Shown piece after piece: positions 35,479 to 46,466 of a stretch of DNA of 64,000 bases. A model generated the notes under the pieces. It was given only the letters and a program-made list of their open reading frames with translations. It made no database searches and was not told the origin of the DNA. Each line of letters starts with the position of its first letter. Within the stretch, counting starts at the first letter, position 1. Source of the stretch: Ilex aquifolium (Eukaryota; Streptophyta; Magnoliopsida; Aquifoliales; Aquifoliaceae); NCBI GenBank assembly GCA_951799425.1, contig OX637399.1, positions 15,616,501 to 15,680,500 of the forward strand, written 5' to 3'. A program made the translations under genes and the position numbers.

Positions 35479-37473
35479 GGGTAGTAAACTTCTCATTTTA
35501 ACCAACATTTGTGGTGTGATTTTCACGTGAGCTGTTGGCTGAAATTCCTTCAATTGAGGAAAGTACAGTTGGAAGCAAATAAATGGAGTATAAAAATTTA
35601 TTAAAATAATATATTTTTTTTTATTTTTTTGTAAATGGGTTAAACGAGTCGTGCCGTGTTACCTGTTTATTAAATGGTTCGTGTTCATGTTAAATTTTTT
35701 TAAAATTTTTTACCGGTTTACTCAATTATCGGTTTGACGTGATTATGATTAGAATTCGAATTTAGCTGAATTTGATTGTCAAGTATAAAGTATATATTTT
35801 TGTTTAAACTTAACTTTGCTTGAATTTTACGAATATTCAAAGTTGAAGTCAAAATTGAAATTGATTGTAAAAATAATAAAGAATAATTAAATTATATAGT
35901 AAGTGAGAATACGCTATGCTATGAAAAAATCTGTATTTAAATTATATGGGTTAAAATACAAATTTTTAAGATTATATACAACAAAAAAATTTAGAATTTA
36001 AGGTCAATTTCATGTTGGTTTAATCAACAACAAATAATATTAAACACGAAATGAACCTTAAATTGTAAATTAATATATATTTTTATCAGAAATTGACATT
36101 TAATTTTGTCCAATTTATATTCAACTTTGTCAAATTAATATCAAATTAATTTTTATTGTTATCAAATTAATATTAAAATTCATTCAATCAATTTTTTGGG
36201 GGTACTAAATTATATCAATTTTTTGGGTACTAAATCAAATCTTATTTTATTTTATTAAATTTTTAATTTTTTTGGGTACTCAAGTTGGAGAAAGGCAATT
36301 ATAAAAATAATAATTTTTTTAGGATAAAATCATCACTTTACGTTATCAATATTGAAGGAAGGGAGATAAAGGAGTCTCTGTGTAATAAATTTTAAATTTT
36401 GGGGATTTCCGTGTTATTTATAAAATATCAGGGGGTGTCTTCATAATATTGTCAAAACTCAGGGGAAGTCCGTATTTTTTTCCCTATTTTTTAATTAGAT
36501 ATTAATTTATTATTATTTTATCATAAAAACTTGAATTATTATATTTTTAATAAAAGCAGTTATTAATTAGGAAGGTTTGTTGGTAGCCAAAAAAAAATGT
36601 GTGAGAGTATGTTTCTGTGTATATTTATATGTGAAGGATTGAAAATTTGGTAATTAAATTTATAATTTTGTTGTGCCATTTGGGGTTGAATGGTGATAAT
36701 GGTGATAAATTCATGAGTTTTAATAAATGAGTAAGATTTGGTTGATTTTATTTATCGCTTAACGATTGTGAATTTAATTGTGTTATGTTAGTAAATTTTT
36801 TTTTTTTTTTTGCTTGAGATATATATTACATGGAGATATGGTGGATTGAAAATATGGTGATTAAGTTTATAATTATATTCTATTATTGGATTGAGTGGTG
36901 GTAAATGTGATAAATTCTTGAGTCTTATAAATGAGAAAAATTTTATTTATTACTTAAAGATTGTAAATTTCAATGGATTATGTTAATATTTGTTTTTTTT
37001 TTCGGAGGCATTTGTATATATGGTGTTGTTTTGAAGAGTTGTATATATTTTTACGACAGTTCTATTAATATGGAGGATATGATCGGCGATATATTTCGAG
37101 TCATTTTAAAAGAAGAATTGATATGAATATTTTTGGCCCATTCTTTTTGAATTTGGACAATTGTGTAAGAATTTTTTGTTTGTTATATAGTGCCTTCAGG
37201 CACGGGTAATGACTAGTATATATATATTACCTCTCCCAAGGTTGTTCGACCTTCCGGATTCAATGGAGAACTTATTTTGACCTAAAAGTATTTAGAAACT
37301 TCCATAATCCCTCTTCTCAAGTTTACACACCTTCGAAACTCAAACTTCCCCAATCCATTTGTATCTCTAGTTTTTGCTTTTATTCATGCCGTCACTACAC
37401 ATATCCACATTTTTACAAAAATTATTTACTATATATCTATATACCTATATAAAATAAAATGTGGGGTGTTACA

Positions 37474-40400
37474 ATCCACCCCCCTTAAAGAAAGTTTCGT
37501 CCTCGAAACTTAATCGTCGAGTTAGTCTCTCAAATTCTCAATAATTCGGGAGACTAGAATCAAAATACATTCCTTCATTAGAATTCATTCATCACCTCTA
37601 TTCTTAATAATTATACACGATTGTTCCAACTAATTTCTTTTCATGCCTAACTACTAGATCATAATACTTAATTGTGTACTCATCAAATTTCACTTCTCTT
37701 TTTAATTTCACCAATCATTTCAATCAACCTCGTATTTGCTTCTTACATGTATCTTCTTCATAAGTCTATCAAAATAACTCAAATGCAATTCCACCATTAG
37801 GATTACTCATCTTTCCTATACTAACATCATGGTGTAACACAAAATTTGTTAATGGCATCACGGTAAGATTTATCTCAAGTCCTGAAAATAGATACAACGT
37901 TCTTCAAGATTTCGTCTCTCACAACCCAAGAGGAATTCACAATCTTGCAATCTACCATAATTTCAATTCATAACTACACACTCCACACAAGTCAATGTTC
38001 TAAGATCAACTCTTAGATTTCACATCAATTTGTACTTTCTCATAATACTCCTTACCGTCACCATTATAGTCATTAATCCAACAGCTCGCTGCGCACTCTG
38101 ATATAAATTATAATCCACCGATTCACAAGTCAAAATATGCTACAAGATAAGAACTTCGCATAGATTTGAAAGTTCTGAGATAGTATCTTAGATTCCACCA
38201 AAGTATACAAGTGAAACCTAACCGCACTTGTTTTCCAATTATAGCTTCCAAACTGTGTCTATTAACGGTCCACCAAATCCATTCAAAAGGGAATTTTGGG
38301 TAATTAACCAGCTATAATACTTAAGCTAAGGATAAAATTATATCTCCAAGATATTTGCTCTTGATCTACCATCTTAAGCTAGAACTAATAACCATTTAAC
38401 CAATTCTTAGTGGCTTTCATTCACATCACAACTCTTTTAATGATACCTATACTTTCTAATCCTTCTGATATCATTCATTACAATATACCTCTTGTAACAT
38501 ACCAAAATGTGAGGATAGACTGTCAAGGATCCCAAAACTAAAATAATCGAACAAAAATAAGACTCTCGATGATTCATCCCATGTCAAAGCAATCTTCAGA
38601 GGTATCATCCTTGATTCTTCAATTTACTTCTTTACCATTATCACCATCAACCATAAGTTCGAATCCTCTATACTAATACTAACATTCCTCAAGTATAACT
38701 AATCATTCCGATTCTTAACAAGGTACTAAAAGAGGTAAGAAGAAGAACGTCCTATTTCCCCAACACAAATTCAATGACATTAAAAGGTTTCCTAGAACAA
38801 TAGAGGTTCACATCAAATTTGGGATATCATCCTCTTTTCATAATTGTCTACTATATACAACATCAAGCTTTTACTTCTATAATCTTTAATCTACAATATC
38901 AATGGTCAAAGGTAATTACTACAACTTAATCATGCTTCTTAGATTTCCCTTTTTCCATGTCTATAAATTCGTTTCCATAACTTGACCTCAATTTCAAATC
39001 CATATTTGTAAATACAAGTCAACTATGAACTACATACTCACCCAATAGATTCTTGATTGTTAACATTTTAGAGAGTCTAACTATAGGGAACTAAGTCCAC
39101 AACCAAATAGGATTGCCTAAGTATAACGTCCTCAAGGAGTATCCTATGTATGACCCTTCTAAACCGTCAATACTTCCAAAGTAAATTTAATCAACTCTCC
39201 GTAATATTTTCAAACTAATATTGGGAACCTCAAGTAAGGGGTTATGAAACAACCTCCTATAGATTTAAGATCTATAACCACAATTCCAATCATTATTCCA
39301 AAAATAAGCTCCCATTCGAGGTTACTTTACCATATTCCTACAATTTCTCGTATTTGAGAATTATACTATCTCATATTATCGTAATCACCCTAGAGAAAAA
39401 AACATAACACTCCCATAGTTCATATCGTAAACCAAAACTACATTCATTTCTTAATTTCTATGCCTTTTAAGTAACACACATAGCCTTCCATCCCCTTATC
39501 ATTAGGAACTTAATTCATCTTAGAGACCCTCTAAGTTAACCTTATCTCCACACATCCCAATTGGGTTATCATATCCCTGGACTTCTAAAATATGAGCAAT
39601 ACTATTAGTGGAAGAGAATACTTAAAGTTGACAAGCACCAAATCATAATCACCTTTTATATTGTTATCCATCAAAAGCACTTCAATCAATATGGGGGTGT
39701 CTCTCAATCAAAGCCTAAATAATGTGGAAGTTCACTTAAGGATAGGTCCTTTAGAATCTAAGAAGAAAGTACAACACTTTACTGACCAAAGAACATCACA
39801 GTGCAGATTTTTGACCAACTTCGAAGAATAAACTGATTTGACTCGAGTATTTTGAGCATGCGTGACCTATATGGTTGGAAAGATATACAAGTTAGGGTTC
39901 TACCAAAAATAACGGTGCACAATTTGGACTTTCCAATGAAGCGATATGAACAAATTGGTGCGAGGTGGTCTGCCGGACTGTTTGGTTCCTTTATATTTGT
40001 CTAACTCAAGTTTGAGTGTCTTTGTCACACATCCTATCTCATACCCATCTCCAATATAAATAATATGACTTGTAATCAAGATCCATGTCTAATCTCATTT
40101 AAAAACCTAAAGCCAAATTATCATCCGTTTCCTATACTAGTCTAAACCACATGATACGAACTAGCGTATCCATTCATGTCTAATGCAACTATGTCAATAA
40201 TCCATTCCTACTCACCACTTCTAAGCACACACACCTCTACACATCCTCTTAGTATCCAACCGTTCTCCCGTGGGCATGTCTATACTCAATACCTGTTCTA
40301 GATTCCCAAATTAATTATATATACGGTACGTGGGAAGGAATGAATAGCGCTAATGTCAAATAAAATACGTGTCCAAGAATTTGAAGGGAGAACGATACCT

Positions 40401-40627
40401 TCCACAACTGTATTGGAAACGTCTTCCTTGATGTACAAGACGTAGTTAGGATGTCTCGATCTAAACGAGAGGTTTGTATAAGATTCAAATCAACACTTAT
40501 TCTCTACACATATAACTTCAAACGAATTCAAGCCTAGAGTTCCTTCAACCCAACCTAATACTCCAGTGATAATCCATAACCTACAACTCCCATGTAAGAC
40601 CTAAAGCCTAAGCTCTGATACCAACTT
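37474..40627 (-). other. Non-coding interior of the pol-less Gypsy derivative
   Basis: The interior opens next to the 3' LTR with the polypurine tract and the GAAAGTTTCGTCCTCGAAAC block also found beside the outer element's 3' LTR. Around 40250-40440 it shares CCAACCGTTCTCCCGTGGGC and GATACCTTCCACAAC with the protease region of the outer element. It ends at 40560-40627 with the leader CCCATGTAAGACCTAAAGCC and the primer site. The remaining 2.7 kb have no coding content or homology I can name. Confidence 0.65.
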
Positions 40628-43360
40628 TGTAACACCCCAAAACACACCCTGGACGGCATTACATTCTAAAACATTCATATCATGAGAGCACTAATATAAT
40701 TTCCATAAATAAAGAAATTCCATTCATCATAGATCATGTCCATAGCATTATCCCAAAAGAATAAGCCAAATCATGGCAATTACATCCCAAAAGAATTAAA
40801 CGTCACTTAGCAGTGGAATAACAAAAGATTATATTTTACATGATTCCAAAATAACCCTTCAATCTAATACAAAGAAGGAAAGTCGAGATATCCCCCTCCG
40901 GATTCCTCTACTCGTCTTCTAACTGATCCTCTTTTACAGCATCACCTGAAAAATGTGTTGGTTTGTAGGGGGTGGGCACTAAGCTCTGTAGGAAAATTCT
41001 CCCAAACTCAAACAAGGTTTAGAAAACATGTAAAACAAGTCGGTCTCATTTCACAAATATCATATATAACTTTTGAAGTAAAACCAGGACATTTAATAGA
41101 TCTCAAGTTTATGGAACAACAGTAATTGAATGAATAAGTGAAACCACTATACAGTTAACAAACCATATCCAAATATAATCCAATCCACCATACACTATTT
41201 CCACAAGTTCTCGCGGAATCCCATACTTCCCCAAGACTCTTGTAGAAACTCTCTATGGTAAAATGAACAATAACCAATATACAATTTCCAACTTTAGGCC
41301 ATTTAGGAAGGGCGCCTTCCGATGCATTGTCCCATACCAATGCACCAACCAAGGCGGTCCAACCCATCATCCCATTTATATTAGTTCATCCCCGTACAAT
41401 GTATGTTGATTGCATCTCATGAATCTACCCAACGATTATACCTAGTCCACCAATTACAATCACAATCACCAGCACTTTAGGAAAGGGCGTCTACCATCTC
41501 ACTGGCAGTGACGAGTCCCTTCCCATGAAAAGTATACCATCCCTTGTTCGAACTCCAGTGAACGATAATGGTTGCATTACCACATGACAATCCACTACAA
41601 GTGTTAGGAAACCATCACCCCCACTGGGATAGACTAACCTCTAACACTCTACGGCATCTCTCGAAGGCAATCCAAATCCATCACAACAACCATACAAATG
41701 AGGAAAGCAAAATATTCTCAAAAACCCCCAATTTTCTCAAGTAGTTGTACAAAGAGCAATATAAGAAAATGTACAAGAGATCATCATAAATACCATTTTG
41801 TTGTTCAATATGAAACACTAAAGTTTTGAAATCAAGCACCTATGAGTAATCAAACTTTGGAATCATTACAAATGAATATTATGCTTGAAGTATAAAGAAT
41901 AAAGGCGCACTAAGCTCGAAAATCATGGACAAAGGAGAAATTAAGATTTAACGGAACAATCATATATGGAAATAAATAATAAACGACTATCAAAGTGTGA
42001 AATCAAGAACAAATGATTATGAAGCTTAGAATCAAGACCAAAAGAACACTCAAGTCTTGGAACCAAGAATAAAGAATATCAAGTATTGAATATCAAGCTT
42101 AGAATTCAAAACAAAGGAACAATCATGTATTGAAATCAATAATAAGGGAGAAGTCAAGAGACAAACACATTTCCCTTGAAGACTAGGGTTTGGTAGCAAG
42201 CAAGGAGATTCAAGGGTTACCCAACAATCACAATATTTTCCACATGGCATCAATTGCAAGAATAGCAAGAATTAAGGATTTGATAGCATACATATAACAT
42301 TTAGAGTGAAGAGATACATATAAATAAACCTAGCCTCAATGTAAAAGAATGGAAGAAAACCCCTACCTCAACCAAGTATCTCTAGCAACCCAAGCTTTAA
42401 AGACTCCCTTTTCCCCTTTTTCTTGCTCCCTTGCTACTTTCTCTTTTGGTTCTAAGAGGTTTGAGTGAGGGTGAAGTGAAATTATAGAAGAGGGAATGGA
42501 TGGAGAAGTGAAATCTTGAAAACTAGGGCTTTGATCTTGTAAATCTCTCCCAATTTTTGTGTTTTTCTCTCCCTCTTTTGCTCTCTAAGGGTGCCTAGGG
42601 TTTGGATGGGTGAAATGAGGCTAAAAAAGTTGACATTAAGTATTTATAGTGGAGCTAGGACCGACTGTTCGCGAGTTGAAAATTTCGGATTTTTACAGCG
42701 ACTACCGGTAGCTGATTTTTACTACCGGTAGCTCGGGTACATTGGCACTCGACTACCTGTTGACTACCGGTAGCTCGGGTACACTGGACACTCGACTACC
42801 TGTTGACTACCGGTAGCTCGGGCACACTGGACCATTGACTACCGGTTTACTACCGGTAGTCACTGCCCAGATTTTCTGCTTCAACTTCAAGTGCAGTTTT
42901 GACCCATTTAGAGGTCGAATTGGAAACTTTTCATGAGAACACTTTTGTAGCCCTAGATGTCTACTATCTACTGTCAAAATTTCAGATCAATTTGATATAA
43001 GGATAAAAATTTATGGCCAAAATACTAGAAGGTGTCCCAACTCCTTTTTACCCAAATTTTCTCTAAGTGTGTTTTCACTCCGGAATACTTCCTAACTTCC
43101 AATACACCTCATATTACCTCTCCCAAGGTTGTTCGACCTTCCGGATTCAATGGAGAACTTATTTTGACCTAAAAGTATTTAGAAACTTCCATAATCCCTC
43201 TTCTCAAGTTTACACACCTTCGAAACTCAAACTTCCCCAATCCATTTGTATCTCTAGTTTTTACTTTTATTCATGCCGTCACTACACATATCCACATTTT
43301 TACAAAAATTATTTACTATATATCTATATACCTATATAAAATAAAATGCGGGGTGTTACA
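40628..43360 (-). repeat. 5' LTR of the pol-less derivative (2733 bp)
   Basis: The plus strand runs from TGTAACACCCC to GCGGGGTGTTACA, the same ends as the outer chromovirus LTR, with related blocks throughout. A TATA box (minus CTATAAATA, 42641-42649) lies about 55 bp downstream of a palindrome cluster (42702-42859). A ~130-bp module (42895-43030) shared with other families lies upstream of the cluster. Confidence 0.85.
42702..42859. promoter_or_regulatory. Five CTACCGGTAG palindromes near TATA box
   Basis: Exact CTACCGGTAG copies start at 42702, 42722, 42763, 42807 and 42850, with a partial copy near 42839. Spacings are 20, 41, 44 and 43 bp, close to two or four helical turns. Three copies are followed by CTCGGG. 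The cluster lies upstream of the LTR's TATA box on the minus strand. Confidence 0.75.
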
Positions 43361-44109
43361 GGAGGGGCCTGGAGCTACCTTGAAAAAAAAATATTTTTTT
43401 AGTTATATATGTGTTTATATATATTTTTTTGGATTAATTGGGTCCACTGTAATGATTTATGAAAAACAAACGAGCAATGCTATTGAGATATAATTTGAGA
43501 ACTTAATGATTGTGGTTATTAGATTGTCAATGAGTCATAACATTAAATTATCACTGAGTTCTAACACTATCAATCCAATGGTCATAATACATTAAATCCC
43601 TAAATTATGTCTCAATAGCATTGGTGAAAACAAAATTAATTGGGTCAAACAAGTTGGATACTAGAACAAAAAAAACAAAAACAAAAAATCCATACCAAAT
43701 CTCTTAAAATAAGCAAACTAAAATTGATTCCTTAGAATATTAGTATGATTTGTTAAAGTCTCATTTGGTTAAAAAATTATGGAATATATAGCCAAAAATG
43801 AGTAAAACGTGAAATTTGTAAGAAGATTAAAAATTATAGAATATTGCTTCTATTTGTGTCAAATAAATTATATAATTGATTCTTAATGTATAGATGTTAT
43901 CTTATTAATTTTTTTCAAACAGACCCCTTTTATGTTTAATGAATTTTTAAGTATCAAATCCGATATAAAAAAATATAAATATATCACATTATTTTTATCT
44001 ATTATACTTAAAGTGTGTCCACCCTAGATTATATTTTTGGCTCCGTCACTGTTATCAGGGATCTTCACTCCTCACTTCTCTAAATTAATCAATTGGTTTA
44101 CGTTGCACC
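43361..44109. other. AT-rich DNA before a Helitron-like 3' end; no gene seen
   Basis: No coding sequence is recognisable. The stretch opens with GGAGGGGCCTGGAGCTACC and is otherwise AT-rich. It could be the body of a truncated Helitron whose 3' end is at 44110-44136, but no TC 5' end like that at 34677 is visible. Confidence 0.45.
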
Positions 44110-44136
44110 GTGCCTTCAGGCACGGGTTATCCCTAG
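44110..44136 (+). mobile_element. Helitron-like 3' terminus
   Basis: GTGCCTTCAGGCAC (44110-44123), then GGGTTATCC and CTAG before a T, repeats the hairpin and CTAG end of the Helitron at 37190-37216 almost base for base. Only these last ~27 bp are alike, so it is a different or truncated member sharing the terminal signal. Confidence 0.6.
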
Positions 44137-44532
44137 TAATTTAACATGATCGATCGATATTTTAAAAAGAGTTACAACAAGATGGATGAAGGTGGGGGCT
44201 TCTTTGGGAACAATAGGGATAATTGAGTGGAGCAGTATAATTAAGATCGATCAGTATAGGTAAAAATATTCGATTTCAGAAGGAGTGAATTTTTTGTGAT
44301 CGAACAAGTAAATTGTGATGGATAAGAGACTGAATGTTTTTGATCGATCTAAAAATGGGAGATCGATCAGGAAAAAAAAATGATAATTTACTTCCAAAAA
44401 AATTCGAAATATTAACCATTATTTTAAGGACTATGAGCGATCCATAAAATTATGATTGTTTACTTGTATGTATGGATTTTGTTTTAGTTTATAGCTTGTG
44501 GTTTGAAATAATGTTTGCTAGGGACTAGCAAA
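44137..44532 (+). other. 3' interior of the element ending in LTR B, with GATCGATC palindromes
   Basis: The end (GTGGTTTGAAATAATGTTTG, then CTAGGGACTAGCAAAGCTC) matches the sequence preceding the 3' LTR of element D, so this is the interior just before a 3' LTR. GATCGATC occurs at 44148, 44245, 44342 and 44361. No coding sequence is seen. Confidence 0.6.
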
Positions 44533-46275
44533 GCTCATATATTGTATGATGCTATGCCCTTTTTATACTTGCTTTTGTTGTGAATTTGGGGAGAAATGCG
44601 TTTAATCTTCTATTTAATGGAGTTTTGTGTAAATGTAGGTGAAAAGATGTAAATGGCTTGAGTTAAGCCCCCATTGAAGTGTTTGAAATCAATGAACATG
44701 AGGGGATGGCTTAAAGAAAGGATTGGAAGGTGAAGAAACCAAGAAAATGGCAAATTGGATGAAAACTTTCCGGAAGGTCGATCATAAACCTTCCGGAAGG
44801 TTTTCACTTGTTCTGCCTATTCACTGCCAAAAACTTCCGGAATGTTTTGTCTACTAGAATGAACCTTCCGGAAGGTTTTACCTACTAGTTTGCTCATCCA
44901 ACTGTCCCTGCACAAACCTTCCGGAAGGTTTTGCCTACTAGTTTGCTGATCCAACTATCCCTGCATAAACCTTCCCGAAGGTTTGCATCGACCTTCCGGA
45001 AGGTTTTGGCCAGACAGCCTGTAACTCAAGCTCTGCCATTTGGGGGCCCCACCTACAATTCTCCCACTTATCCCCTGACATCTCTTACACACATACAAGC
45101 CTCCCATCACCTCATGTTGTACTTTAGAGGCTCAAGCATTGAAGAGAAGAAGAGAGAAGAGGCAAGCCTAGGAGATGCAGGCTAGGCCTGTCCTAGCCTA
45201 CCCAATGCAATCCAATCAACCTCCTATGGATGGGAGGTCTGTCTCACACCTAGGAGGAGCTCCATGGACGTTTTGGATTGATTCATTACAGATATTGAGA
45301 TTGTATTGCATTGTAGAGAGAGAAGCTCTATGTAGAAGATATAGTTTTAGTGAGAGAAACTTAGATTTTTACATTTCTTCCATCCTTTTCACTTCTAATC
45401 TTTCTTAAGACTCTTGTAAGATTCATTTATTATCTTGAATGTCATTTACTTCCAGTACATTGCAAGTTTAATTGAGTATCTTGGATTCTACCATTGTTGC
45501 ATTTAAGTTTTCATCTCAAGTTCTTCGAATGTGTATTAAATGCACTTTTCTGTAGTTTATGTTTTCTTGCATTAATTTAAGTTCCAATCTTCATTTCTTT
45601 GCAATGTCTCTTCATTTCATTTATGTTCTTGCATTAAATATGAGTAGCTAAGCTTTAAGTTGGCTAATCCAAGAGAGACCCCCTCTTGGGTATGCTAAAT
45701 CAACTATTTTTCTTTCCTCCTCGTAGTGTACGTTGATTTGGTTTGACTAGGTTGAGTGTGGACATGATTGTGATTATTTGATACACCGTAGACTTGTCAC
45801 GGTGTATACTTGAATCCTCACCTCCATCTTAGTCTCGTGCTTCCTATGAATCAATCAAACATCTAGACACAATTGGACGAAGGTCTTGAGTTGATTTGGC
45901 ATTGCCATTGGAATGATCTCTTTGGATTAGCCAACACTTGTTCCATTTCATTTTCACCAAGAACACAATCACCAAAACTCAAACATCAAAGATTTTTACA
46001 TTTTTCCTTTTTTACCAAAATCACCTTCAAAACGATTCTCCTCCTTCCCTGAGGAGACGACCTTGGAATACAATTTCCAGGTAAAACACGACATTCGAAA
46101 GTCTCCCTACGCTTGGGGAGCACTTTTGTTCACACACACATTTCATTCCACACATCCATCTACCCCATTTCTTTCATCATTCCGAGGGAGAATGACACTC
46201 CCCTATCCGTATAATTCATACACCAACTACGGGATGATGTCCGAAGATTAGGAAAATGACGAAAAACATCAAGCA
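44533..46275 (+). repeat. LTR B, 3' LTR of a family P element on plus strand
   Basis: It aligns with LTRs A, C and D: the palindrome cluster (44768-45002), the 'gttggctaatccaagag' block, GCTTGGGGAGCACTTTTG, and the end CATCAAGCA at 46275. The very start (TGATTAGCAC...) is eroded, so the left border is approximate. The preceding interior sequence shows that it is a 3' LTR. Confidence 0.7.
44768..45002. promoter_or_regulatory. Seven TTCCGGAA-type palindromes in LTR B
   Basis: TTCCGGAA cores start at 44768, 44791, 44835, 44866, 44919 and 44995, with a variant at 44972. Most sit in the 16-bp palindrome AACCTTCCGGAAGGTT. The first and last pairs are 23 bp apart and share the spacer type GGTCGAT...AAACC in opposite orientations. 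Confidence 0.75.
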
Positions 46276-46466
46276 ATGTACACAGGTTATGCATTTGGGA
46301 GTGCCCGGTACAAGGGAGACTCTACCCAAATTCTATGTTGGTTATAATCCCGGTGAAGGGGATGTTATGTAGTGGTGTCGGGTTATACGACATTCAAGGA
46401 TACTTCCGCGGGTTGATGGGTGATCAACGGGTTGACAAAGGACCCCCGATTTTTGGGGCATCACAG
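46276..46466 (+). mobile_element. Fragment of an inner-chromovirus-family LTR (3' end)
   Basis: GGGAGACTCTACCCAAATTC, a GGTTGATGGGTGATCAACGG block and the end TTTTTGGGGCATCACA match the last 190 bp of the LTRs at 17421, 24885 and 30876. It is truncated by LTR B. Confidence 0.75.

Larger units (their letters stand above)
34677..37216 (+). mobile_element. Helitron, non-autonomous, 2.54 kb
   Basis: The 5' end reads TCTATATAATAAAG after a host A. The 3' end has the perfect stem GTGCCT/AGGCAC with a 2-nt loop (37190-37203), then ten bases to CTAG followed by host T. This is the standard Helitron structure (A|TC...CTRR|T) moved by a rolling-circle mechanism. No Rep/helicase coding region is present, so it depends on an autonomous partner. 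It includes a CA/TA microsatellite (34924-34978) and an snRNA-type promoter (35428-35478). It borders a truncated Gypsy LTR on its right. Confidence 0.7.
37225..43360 (-). mobile_element. Pol-less Gypsy derivative related to the outer chromovirus
   Basis: The minus-strand element has a full 5' LTR (40628-43360), a tRNA-Met-type primer site (40623-40611), a 3.15-kb interior, a polypurine tract (37474-37488) and a remnant of the 3' LTR (37225-37473). The last 249 bp of the two LTRs are nearly identical (two or three differences by eye), so the insertion is young. The interior lacks RT and integrase. The only recognisable part is a relic near 40250-40440 that matches the protease region of the outer element. 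It must therefore have moved with enzymes made by another element. Its left end is truncated next to the Helitron. Confidence 0.75.

Noticed and set aside
44768-45002. TTCCGGAA clusters taken as heat-shock elements
   Set aside because: The core fits TTCnnGAA, but functional elements usually have three alternating units and sister LTRs use unrelated palindromes. Kept only as one possible reading.
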